Assembly: GCA_013792135.1 (NCBI GenBank)
Contig: VMSP01000058.1
Span: 1 to 64,000, forward strand
Origin: Desulfocapsa sp.
GTDB taxonomy: Bacteria > Desulfobacterota > Desulfobulbia > Desulfobulbales > Desulfocapsaceae
Length of the DNA: 64,000 nt
Direction of reading: 5' to 3'
Part shown: piece by piece, positions 57,529 to 64,000 of the stretch
Position numbering within the stretch: position 1 is the stretch's first letter
Layout: each line of letters starts with the position of its first letter
Translations under genes and position numbers: made by a program
Notes under the pieces: generated by a model
What the model saw: the letters and a program-made list of their open reading frames with translations, nothing else
What the model was told of the DNA's origin: nothing
The model's database searches: none

Positions 57529-58344
57529 ATGCGAAGACAAATTTCTATCATAATGCTGGCCGGATTTCTCGGTTTTGCCGGTTCATCGGCGCAAGGCACT
57601 GAAAGCTCTTGCTCTGATACCGTTGCCTCTGATGAAACCAAGGCCCTCGTGGAAAAAGCCAACGAACAGGCCGGGGTGCAGGGAGTAATTGACAGCGAAG
57701 CGACCAAAAAAACTATGGAAGCAGCACGAGAACTGGCCAAGACCATAACCATCCCTGACAATATCCATAAAGAGGCAGGGAAGAAGGCCGCAGAAGAGAC
57801 CAATGCCGCTTATCGTTCCAAGGCATTTCAGGACAAAGTGAAAGAGTATGAAAATTGGGAAGACATTGTGCCTGGAGCCAAGGCCAGGAAAGAGCAGGAA
57901 GCAAAAGGCATCCTTGCTGATTCTGAAAAAGTGTATCTTTTCCTGTCCAGTTCCATCCCCGAGGCATCTTTCCAGGGGTACATGGCCTATCTCGAAGGAG
58001 TGCCTGAGATCGTGACGGTCATGAAGGGAATGGTTGGCGGTCTGGGTAAAGCAAACAAGAAAGAGAGAGTAAAATGGTGGAGCAAGGTTCTGAAAAAAGA
58101 TACCACCTGCGAAAAGACACCGGTGGAGCCATGTGACCTAATTAAACCGGCTATTTCGATCAAGCCAGCACTCTTTAATCAGTACAGCATCACCGAAGTT
58201 CCAGCCCTGATCTATGACCGAGGTGATGAGATTTTTCAGATTCAGGGAGATGTGGGCATCGTTACCCTCTTGGAAAAAGTTAATCAGGAAGCCAAAAGTC
58301 CAGGGATAATTGGATTGATAGCCAAGATCAGGGAAAGGCGATGA
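57529..58344 (+). CDS. trbC: F-type conjugation protein TrbC
   Basis: A 271-residue exported protein with a signal peptide. The F-type TrbC domain in the C-terminal half has VYLFLSSSIPEASFQGYM and a thioredoxin-fold region ending LFNQYSITEVPALIYDRGDEIFQIQGD. The start is ATG 57529, immediately after the traU stop; a frame from 57421 would overlap traU by over 100 bases. The stop overlaps the next gene (ATGA). Confidence 0.82.
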   Translation: MRRQISIIMLAGFLGFAGSSAQGTESSCSDTVASDETKALVEKANEQAGVQGVIDSEATKKTMEAARELAKTITIPDNIHKEAGKKAAEETNAAYRSKAFQDKVKEYENWEDIVPGAKARKEQEAKGILADSEKVYLFLSSSIPEASFQGYMAYLEGVPEIVTVMKGMVGGLGKANKKERVKWWSKVLKKDTTCEKTPVEPCDLIKPAISIKPALFNQYSITEVPALIYDRGDEIFQIQGDVGIVTLLEKVNQEAKSPGIIGLIAKIRERR

Positions 58345-58646
58345 GCCAACTTGAATTAAAAAAACCTATACGCTCAGATCAAGATTTCAAAGCTCTGGTT
58401 GATAGCGGGGCTATTACCATAATCGGGGCACACGCATTGGTTGTGTACCTGATAATCAATGCCGAGCAAACATTTCCAACAGTGAAGGTGCTTTGCAAAA
58501 AAAGCGGAATTTCTGACAAGCCGGTTCGCCGCTCTTTAGTGGTGCTTGAGGAATATGGATATATAGGCAAAAAAGAGACAAAACAGGCTCAGGGCTGTCC
58601 GGCCTCTCCTTTAGTGCCACGGCAAACCAATGACAATCTATCTTGA
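58341..58646 (+). CDS. Small winged-helix protein coupled to trfA
   Basis: A 101-residue protein. GAHALVVYLIINAEQTFPTVKVLCKKSGISDKPVRRSLVVLEEYGYI is a winged-helix of the kind found in small transcription or replication regulators (DnaD / helix-turn-helix type). It overlaps trbC by four bases and trfA by 17, so it is translationally coupled to both. An initiator accessory or local repressor role is inferred. Confidence 0.65.
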   Translation: MSQLELKKPIRSDQDFKALVDSGAITIIGAHALVVYLIINAEQTFPTVKVLCKKSGISDKPVRRSLVVLEEYGYIGKKETKQAQGCPASPLVPRQTNDNLS

Positions 58647-59559
58647 ACGAAATAGCGTAACTTCTAAATGCGAGGAGGAGATTGTTACTCTCAGCACCAG
58701 TGTAAATAAGCAGATCGACGATATACAACGAAAAGCCTATTTGAACAGCAAGGGCATTAACCCGAACGACCAATTCAAACTTGATAAGATTTTTCCTGAA
58801 TCTATAGGCAAGCGCAGCGACTTGCGGCATATCCCAAATGATTATGCCCGTTCATCCCTGTTCACGGCCACGAACAAGAACCAGCCGCGTAAAACCTTGA
58901 TGCGTAAAAAGCTGTTTCACTATAACGAATTTGTGTCGATTCTCTACACCGGCATCGAATTACGAGCCGAAGACGATGAGATCGTGTGGATGCAAATCCT
59001 CAAATACGGCCAGGGACTACCGCTTGGTGAGTCATTTGAATTTTCTGTTAAAGACTTGGTGAGAGATGTGGGTTGGGCAAAAAATGGACACAATTACGAC
59101 AGGGTGCGGGATTGTATTTCACGGCTTAGGGCTAATGATGTTTTAGCCTTGAATTCCAAGGCTTATGGGAAAAGTGGTTCAATTTGCCTGATTGGAAATT
59201 ATGAAGCAGTCAATGATGAGGAGGGCAAGCCGACAATTTACCGTACCTGGCTTGACCCTAACTTGATTGTCCTCTTTGCCGGTAAGAGCTTTACGAGCCA
59301 CACATGGGAAATCTACCGGAAGTTATCACCTGTAGCTCGCCGCCTTGCTAATTACATCGAGAGCCACAAGCATCCATACCCCCTGAATCTTGAAACATTT
59401 CAACAAATGTGCGGCTCGCAAGAGTCCAGCACTACTGGTTGGCGGCGGACTGTCAAAAAAGCCTGTGCCGAGCTGCAAGAGGTCAACATTGCCGAGACAG
59501 CAATGCTCACTAAAGATGATAAAATTTGCTGTGTTCGACATAAAGATCGTGACGTATGA
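58630..59559 (+). CDS. trfA: Replication initiator, TrfA family
   Basis: A 309-residue protein. After a variable N-terminus (1-67) the TrfA-type region begins HIPNDYARSSLFT and has the conserved ELRAEDDEIVWMQILKYGQGLPLGESFEFSVKDL and LSPVARRLANYIESHKHPYPLNLE (about 68-300). In IncP plasmids TrfA binds oriV iterons and recruits DnaA/DnaB helicase. Ten iterons start at the stop codon of this gene, which supports the call. The last codons RDV and stop are themselves iteron sequence. It overlaps the preceding small gene by 17 bases. Confidence 0.9.
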   Translation: MTIYLERNSVTSKCEEEIVTLSTSVNKQIDDIQRKAYLNSKGINPNDQFKLDKIFPESIGKRSDLRHIPNDYARSSLFTATNKNQPRKTLMRKKLFHYNEFVSILYTGIELRAEDDEIVWMQILKYGQGLPLGESFEFSVKDLVRDVGWAKNGHNYDRVRDCISRLRANDVLALNSKAYGKSGSICLIGNYEAVNDEEGKPTIYRTWLDPNLIVLFAGKSFTSHTWEIYRKLSPVARRLANYIESHKHPYPLNLETFQQMCGSQESSTTGWRRTVKKACAELQEVNIAETAMLTKDDKICCVRHKDRDV

Positions 59560-59872
59560 CGCACGTTTTTTCTTCATTTCGTGACGTATGACGCACGGTC
59601 GTGACGGATGAAACATGGTGTTTTTGTGAAACGTGTTTCATCCGTCACGGTTTTAACAGTTTTGAAGGTCAATTCGAGGCCATTTTATAACAAGTGTCAC
59701 GATTTATCACACATGACGTATAAAAGCGTGACAGATGAAACACGCTTTCGTGACGGATGAAACACGTTTTAACAAAAAACCTATAAAATCGTGACAGATG
59801 AAACATGAAATCGTGACGGATGACGCACGAAATCGTGACGGATGAAACACAAAATCGTGACGGATGACGCAC
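59548..59872. repeat. Ten 17-bp iterons
   Basis: Consensus CGTGAC(A/G)(G/T)ATGA(AA/CG)CA(C/T). Direct copies start at 59548, 59580, 59600, 59727, 59749, 59790, 59812, 59834 and 59856, and an inverted one occupies 59633-59649. The 59727-59749 pair and the four copies from 59790 to 59856 have an exact 22-bp period, putting the sites on one face of the helix. The first overlaps the trfA stop. The 59600 copy and the inverted 59633 copy form a palindrome. Confidence 0.95.
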
Positions 59873-59935
59873 GGTCACTTTTTATATATCGTGTGCGCAT
59901 AAGGGTTTCCGGTCTGTTTCTTGAGTCGCTAACTG

Positions 59936-59971
59936 TTCTTTTAACTGTATGTTTAACCTTTCTTTTAACCC
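59936..59971 (+). repeat. Three tandem AT-rich 12-mers, candidate unwinding element
   Basis: TTCTTTTAACTG (59936), TATGTTTAACCT (59948) and TTCTTTTAACCC (59960) are spaced exactly 12 bases apart. A GC-rich tract CGCGCGCGAGAG follows, as commonly seen beside origin unwinding elements. Confidence 0.7.
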
Positions 59972-60022
59972 GCGCGCGAGAGTGAGAGAGAAATCACGAG
60001 AGTTTAACGAAATTTCTGAAAA

Positions 60023-60400
60023 ATGAATTTCCAGAAAAACAAAATACCAACAGAAGAAAAAAGCATGACAGAAGAAAAAACAAAAGCTCCTGGTGAAGAA
60101 AAAAAACCAAAAACAACTCCTGGCTATATGGAAATAATCGTTATCACAACTCTCATCGTTTGTAGTGCGATCTGGGGATACGACCAATTTTTTGCCCAGA
60201 AGGTTTTTACCTTTGACCTCAAGGGCTATCTACGGGAGCAAACGGCTTTGATAAAAGCAGGTGAAATGACGGAAGAGCAATTCAAGTCAAACCTGGACAG
60301 GACAGAAGCTATCCTCAATGCAGAAGCAGAGAAAAGCAATCATGTCATACTCTTAAAAGATGTAATTGTGCGAAATGGCAATGAGATTTCTCCAAAATAG
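60023..60400 (+). CDS. trbI: F-type conjugation protein TrbI
   Basis: A 125-residue protein: charged N-terminus, single membrane helix (about residues 36-54), then a periplasmic domain with [36 protein letters not shown] and VILLKDVIVRNGNEIS. The pattern resembles F-type TrbI, which affects pilus retraction. It lies just after the origin; transcription from upstream must cross the iterons, or a new promoter is here. ATG 60023 has a weak RBS; 60065 is possible. Confidence 0.7.
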   Translation: MNFQKNKIPTEEKSMTEEKTKAPGEEKKPKTTPGYMEIIVITTLIVCSAIWGYDQFFAQKVFTFDLKGYLREQTALIKAGEMTEEQFKSNLDRTEAILNAEAEKSNHVILLKDVIVRNGNEISPK

Positions 60401-60920
60401 CCGGTTGGCCAACTTTCTTTCAGGGCTGTCCTGCAAAGAAAAAACTATAGCCATAGCTTTTCTTGCTGCCTTGTTGCTGGGGTCATTCCTCCCTGGACGG
60501 CTCATTGTCGCAATCAGCGATTCACTCGATCATCGGCTTTTTTTCATGACAGGATTCAATCGGGATAAAATAAAAAATGGAGATTATCTCGTTTTCCTGG
60601 GAGACAAAAATGAAGTGGAGAAACATGCCAAGCCTATGCTGAACAAAGACCTCGACAAGCTGATAAAAAAAGTCGGCTGTGTTCCTGGTGAAGTGCTTAC
60701 CCATGATGCTCAAGGGCAATTTTTCTGCCAGGGTGTTTTTATCGGCAAGGCGTTGGAAGCTGACAGCCTCAAACGGCCTTTGCCTCAGTTTCAGTTTTCA
60801 GGGATTGTGCCGGAAAAGAACTTTTTCATGATCGGCACCAACCCCCGCAGTTACGACAGCAAATATTTTGGATTCGTCCATGAAGACTTGATGATCCACA
60901 AGGCCTTGCCGCTATGGTAG
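60375..60920 (+). CDS. S26-family conjugal signal peptidase (TraF/TrhF type)
   Basis: A 181-residue membrane protein with one helix (about residues 24-48). The candidate catalytic Ser is S50 in ISDSLDHRLFF, and the Lys lies in LIKKVGCVPGE (K98 or K99), the arrangement of S26 serine peptidases. These peptidases mature conjugative pilins or coat proteins. A TTG start at 60366 is also possible. The end overlaps traF. Confidence 0.75.
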   Translation: MAMRFLQNSRLANFLSGLSCKEKTIAIAFLAALLLGSFLPGRLIVAISDSLDHRLFFMTGFNRDKIKNGDYLVFLGDKNEVEKHAKPMLNKDLDKLIKKVGCVPGEVLTHDAQGQFFCQGVFIGKALEADSLKRPLPQFQFSGIVPEKNFFMIGTNPRSYDSKYFGFVHEDLMIHKALPLW

Positions 60921-61858
60921 CTGACGTTGGCAACTGGATTGGCTGCTGGCTATGTTGCTGGCTTCTGGCCGTAACCATGACGACCATGCCGACAAAGGCC
61001 CTGGCCGAAGATAGTTCTTCGCCGGAACCAGCTTTCTATGAAACCGCAAAAGAAGGATGGTTCTGGTATCAAGCCCCGCCTCCCGAAGAGTTGAAAGAGC
61101 CAATCAACCTGCAAAATTCAACCATAACACGAGAGGCCGGGCCAAAGGTATTTGAGACCCAAAATCCTTCGATGGAAAAGTACACCATCAATGACATCTG
61201 GAATTTACATCCAGACGAATTTCAGGGGTTGCTGAATGGAGTGCAGAAAAAAGCGGTACAAACCCCGAATGAGAAGAACATCCTGGAATACCTCATCATG
61301 CAGGATGTAGCTCGCCGGAAGGCTCTGGCGTATGCCAATGCTACAAAATTCGTGACACAGAAATATAGCGATAAATTCAATATCAATCAGGTTTATCCGA
61401 CAACGACACCAGGCATATCGGCCAGGGTACAAGAGCAACAAAAGGAAATCTCCAACACCATTATGGATGCTCGTGAAGATCATGCTTTACTGTTTTTTGT
61501 CGGCCAAGGCTGCGGATTCTGTGACAAGCAAGCGGCAATTCTCGCTTATTTCGTGGAAAAATACGGCTGGCAGATCAAGCCCATTGATATTGGCCAGCAC
61601 ACCACTTTGGCTGCACGGTTTAATGTCACTACCACCCCAACCCTCGTTCTTATCAAAAACGGAACAGAACAATCCATGCCGGTATCAGTCGGCGTAGTGG
61701 CTCAATCGGAACTGGAGCGGAAGCTCTATCAGGCCATCCGCTATCTGGGTGGAGAAACGAACATAGATACCTTCCAGACCTATGATTATCAGAAAGGTGG
61801 CGCACTTGACCCTGGTGCAATTTTAGAAACAGAAGAACAACCCTGGAGGGAAAGATAA
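60914..61858 (+). CDS. traF: F-type conjugation protein TraF (thioredoxin-like)
   Basis: A 314-residue exported protein. After a signal peptide the C-terminal thioredoxin-fold domain has CGFC at 200-203 and cis-Pro-type TTPTLVLIKNG. F-type TraF is a periplasmic oxidoreductase or chaperone for TraN, TraU and TraH disulfides. The CxxC is intact, so it is likely redox-active, unlike plasmid F TraF, which lacks the pair. Confidence 0.9.
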   Translation: MVADVGNWIGCWLCCWLLAVTMTTMPTKALAEDSSSPEPAFYETAKEGWFWYQAPPPEELKEPINLQNSTITREAGPKVFETQNPSMEKYTINDIWNLHPDEFQGLLNGVQKKAVQTPNEKNILEYLIMQDVARRKALAYANATKFVTQKYSDKFNINQVYPTTTPGISARVQEQQKEISNTIMDAREDHALLFFVGQGCGFCDKQAAILAYFVEKYGWQIKPIDIGQHTTLAARFNVTTTPTLVLIKNGTEQSMPVSVGVVAQSELERKLYQAIRYLGGETNIDTFQTYDYQKGGALDPGAILETEEQPWRER

Positions 61859-62082
61859 TGAAAAAAAAGAAAAAAAGAAATTTTATAAATGTAAATTTTG
61901 AAGATTGGCTTTTTGCGGAAATTTGCAGGTTACCAAATGACTATAAAACAGCATTATTTGAAAAATATAAAGGCTTGGAAGATTTTGGCCATCAATATTT
62001 AGGGGGGTTATCAGGTGATATTGAACAGATAATTACAGGTTGGGCAGAGAATGCGAGTAGTTCAAATAATATAAATCGATGA
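61858..62082 (+). CDS. Small basic hypothetical in the tra operon
   Basis: A 74-residue protein with a strongly Lys-rich start (MKKKKKRNF) overlapping the traF stop by one base. It is AT-richer than its neighbours. No family recognised; a cargo gene or a regulator is possible. Confidence 0.55.
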   Translation: MKKKKKRNFINVNFEDWLFAEICRLPNDYKTALFEKYKGLEDFGHQYLGGLSGDIEQIITGWAENASSSNNINR

Positions 62083-62098
62083 AGAGCTTGGCCTGAAT

Positions 62099-62410
62099 AT
62101 GAAAAACACATCAAAACTACAAATAGCTACAATGACGCAGAAAGAGGAAGGCAAAGTCCCCAAATGGCAACGATCAGCCATCATAGACGAGAATCTAAAT
62201 GTTTATGTACCAGCAGCGGCTTCAGGTAATGAGGTTCTTGCTGTCATGTGCGCTCTGCAAGACGGGGTATCGTCGATTAGCTCGCTTGGTCACGCTTTCT
62301 TGCCAGCAGACTGGATGAAAAACAACTACCCTGATATTGCATGCTATTGTGATAAAGTTTCTGCGAAATTAAGATATGAATTTCACTCGTTCGATTTTAA
62401 TTCGTTATGA
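62099..62410 (+). CDS. Hypothetical protein in the tra operon
   Basis: A 103-residue protein without a signal peptide or membrane segment (KWQRSAIIDENLNVYVPAAASGNEVLAVMCALQDG). The family is unknown. It lies between traF and traH, where F-like operons carry variable small genes. Confidence 0.5.
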   Translation: MKNTSKLQIATMTQKEEGKVPKWQRSAIIDENLNVYVPAAASGNEVLAVMCALQDGVSSISSLGHAFLPADWMKNNYPDIACYCDKVSAKLRYEFHSFDFNSL

Positions 62411-62471
62411 TTACAGTGTCATAACTATGAAATCGGAAAATCAACGGCATGTACAGAGGAAGAAACAAATC

Positions 62472-63902
62472 ATGAAAAAAACAATTTTTGCCCTATCCAT
62501 GTCCGTAATTTTGTTATTCTCGGCCCCTGCCAAAGCCGGTTGGGTGGACGATTGGTTGCAACAAAGCAACTCTACTCAATCAGGCTATTTTCAGGGGCAA
62601 CAACGGGGATATTATTCCGCTGGCAGCTTTTCCGGCCGCTGGAAAAGTACTGCCGATTATCCGGTAACTCTCGAAATGCCAAAAGTAAAGAGCGGCTGCG
62701 GGGGTATTGATGTTTTTATGGGCGGTTTTTCGTTTATGGATTCTGATTATTTAACAGATAAGCTCCAAGCCATCTTGACCAATGCCGCAGGAGTGGCCTT
62801 TGACTTGGGGCTTAAAACCCTCTGCGAACAATGCTCCAACACAATAAAAAATTTTGAAGCCTTGTCTGATGCTCTTAACCAGATGCAGATTGACGAATGT
62901 GCAGCAGCTAAGACAATGGTTGGGATAGTCGCTGACAAAGATGGTTTTCATTCCGGTGAAGAAATGAAGGAGAGACTCGGTACTGCGGTCAAAGAAAACA
63001 AATTAGTCAGCGGTGTATCGGAAATGTGGACAGATTTGACAACAGAAGAACAGGCAAGCGGCGGCGCTGTCCAATCTGGTGATGTGCAGGCTGTGACCAG
63101 TGGATGTAACGCAGATGTGCGAGATATGTTCTTAGACGGCGATTCGATGCTCGCTAATGTCGGAGAAAAGATGAGCATACCTGGAACTCACATTGATCTG
63201 ATTCGTGGGCTGGTTGGTGATCTCAAATTATCGGGAGCGGCCGAAGCATATAAGATTTCTTATATGCCGCCATGTTCGGAAAATAATGCTGATTCAATCA
63301 AATCCATTGCCAATGGTGATATTTATATCAAAAGCTCTGCCGGTCAATGTTCGCAGGTTACTGATGGCAATAGGGATATGGGCGCGTATGTGAGACTTCA
63401 GTTGACCAATATAGCCGACAAAATACGCACTAAAGGCACATACACAGCTACAGAGCAGGCTTTTATGGACTCTAACCCATTGTCTCCATTGCCTATTCTC
63501 AAAAGTGCTGTTGGCACCAATACAGACGGCGCTACCATAAGCGGTCTGGCCGACATAACCGCCACTGCTTACAGCCTGCAAATGATCTCGGATTTGTATG
63601 TTCGGGCGGAAATGATTGCCAGAAAAGCCCGAGAAGTGTTGGAGAAAAAGGCTTCGGGGTCAACTGGTGGACCTGAAAAATGTGCCGCTGTTATTTTTGC
63701 GGATAATGCAAGTCAGGATATTTCCCTCATGTTGGATAAAATCCAAGAACTAAAAACTGGGGCCAAAGCCAGTTATATCGCCTCAACATCCGAGATGAAC
63801 GCAATTTTAAGCTATCTGGAACACATGCAGGCCCTTGAAAGCAAGATGAACCAAGAGCTTACCCGCAGGTTCGGGAAAGATGTAGTCGCAAGGTTGCAAT
63901 AG
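62472..63902 (+). CDS. traH: Conjugative transfer protein TraH
   Basis: A 476-residue exported protein. Signal peptide (about residues 1-23), then the TraH family opening GGYYS..FSGRW...P...SGCGGIDVF, internal CEQCSNTIKN and a helical C-terminal half ending MQALESKMNQELTRRFGKDV. TraH aids pilus assembly and contacts TraF, TraU and TraW. ATG 62472 is preferred over a longer frame from 62376 because it begins the signal peptide. Confidence 0.88.
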   Translation: MKKTIFALSMSVILLFSAPAKAGWVDDWLQQSNSTQSGYFQGQQRGYYSAGSFSGRWKSTADYPVTLEMPKVKSGCGGIDVFMGGFSFMDSDYLTDKLQAILTNAAGVAFDLGLKTLCEQCSNTIKNFEALSDALNQMQIDECAAAKTMVGIVADKDGFHSGEEMKERLGTAVKENKLVSGVSEMWTDLTTEEQASGGAVQSGDVQAVTSGCNADVRDMFLDGDSMLANVGEKMSIPGTHIDLIRGLVGDLKLSGAAEAYKISYMPPCSENNADSIKSIANGDIYIKSSAGQCSQVTDGNRDMGAYVRLQLTNIADKIRTKGTYTATEQAFMDSNPLSPLPILKSAVGTNTDGATISGLADITATAYSLQMISDLYVRAEMIARKAREVLEKKASGSTGGPEKCAAVIFADNASQDISLMLDKIQELKTGAKASYIASTSEMNAILSYLEHMQALESKMNQELTRRFGKDVVARLQ

Positions 63903-63935
63903 AACCCAAAAATGTAATCAAAGGAGAACGGAATT

Positions 63936-64000
63936 ATGTATCGAAAAATTTGCTTTTTTTTAACTTTAGCATCCACAGTTCCCGTCCTTAGTTTTGCGGA
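63936..64000 (+). CDS. Start of next tra gene, probably traG (partial)
   Basis: ATG at 63936 with AGGAG upstream opens MYRKICFFLTLASTVPVLSF, a signal-like start, and runs off the end. In F-like systems traG follows traH. An F TraG does not have a cleavable signal peptide, so another tra gene is possible. Confidence 0.5.
   Translation, partial: MYRKICFFLTLASTVPVLSFA

Larger units (their letters stand above)
59548..60022. other. oriV: Candidate oriV (IncP-like origin of replication)
   Basis: The module has initiator gene, iteron array, AT-rich tandem 12-mers and a GC-rich block, in that order. In RK2 oriV 17-bp iterons on a 22-bp spacing precede AT-rich 13-mers; the same architecture is seen here. 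The one DnaA-box-like sequence found, TTATCACAC at 59704-59712, is a poor match. Confidence 0.85.
44710..64000. mobile_element. Integrative conjugative element with F-type T4SS and TrfA/iteron origin (left part)
   Basis: The element begins at the tRNA-Pro half, with a tyrosine integrase, two XRE regulators, a sigma-like factor and an F-type transfer operon in which a TrfA-type initiator and iteron array are embedded. It runs past base 64000; relaxase, coupling ATPase (TraD), TraN and the right attachment site are not visible. Alternatives are an integrated plasmid or a composite of two elements. Confidence 0.85.

Noticed and set aside
59548..59872. CRISPR-like array
   Set aside because: Units are 17 bp and mostly separated by 3-5 bp, with no spacers of equal length; it is next to an initiator gene, so they are iterons.
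59669..59878. Minus-strand frame with repeated HPSRF-type residues
   Set aside because: Its apparent protein repeats are just the iterons read on the reverse strand.

Overview
The window is bacterial, with roughly even base composition, and consists of a dense chromosomal segment (about 0.5-44.7 kb) lying between two integrated mobile elements. The gap-pgk-tpiA-secG cluster, a pilMNOP type IV pilus cluster, selC (selenocysteine tRNA), ClpS/ClpA, a two-subunit-type GlyQ and many Desulfobulbus-like small proteins point to a Desulfobacterota (Deltaproteobacteria, Desulfobulbales-like) host. That taxonomic assignment is inference from gene content; no rRNA is present.

Left edge (1-483): the last few hundred bases of an element, ending at a 3' half of a CAU-anticodon tRNA that most resembles initiator tRNA-fMet. 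It is followed at once by a rho-independent terminator, the typical remnant of site-specific integration into a tRNA gene.

Chromosomal core (0.7-44.3 kb): PilZ protein; DnaQ-like exonuclease, Fsr-type MFS exporter, CAP-domain protein and YqaA-type membrane protein; clpS-clpA; holA behind a large unknown exported protein; a DMT exporter and a rubredoxin-like protein; tRNA-Leu(GAG) and the gap-pgk-tpiA-secG glycolytic/secretion cluster; sfsA-queC; lepB-pyrB-pyrC; a type IV pilus operon pilM-N-O-P followed by a PilQ-like protein lacking its secretin domain, a separate secretin lipoprotein and a FlgO/CsgG-like lipoprotein; secB, uvrA, a CoA-binding protein, glyQ, selC, an exported ATP-dependent DNA ligase, small unknowns, tRNA-Met(CAU), groES-groEL, ilvE and an AI-2E family transporter.

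Right element (44.7 kb to beyond the window end): a conjugative element inserted in tRNA-Pro(GGG). Its left end is a 45-bp tRNA-Pro 3' half touching the stop codon of a tyrosine integrase. Next come two XRE regulators around a shared operator region, a sigma-region-4-like protein, small unknowns and an OmpA-like protein. An F-type type IV secretion operon follows (traA-like, L, E, K, B, V, C, W, U, trbC, then trbI, S26 peptidase, traF, traH and the start of the next gene). In the middle of this operon, translationally coupled to trbC, sits a replication module: a small winged-helix protein, a TrfA-family plasmid replication initiator, ten 17-bp iterons (mostly on a 22-bp period) and an array of three AT-rich 12-mers ending in a GC-rich block. 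This has the architecture of an IncP-type oriV.

The main discovery candidate is this combination: a tRNA-integrated, F-type conjugative element with an IncP-like iteron/TrfA origin embedded in the transfer operon. Its initiator would be made when the transfer genes are expressed, suggesting conditional autonomous replication linked to excision and transfer. The relaxase, coupling protein, traN and the right attachment site are not in the window.
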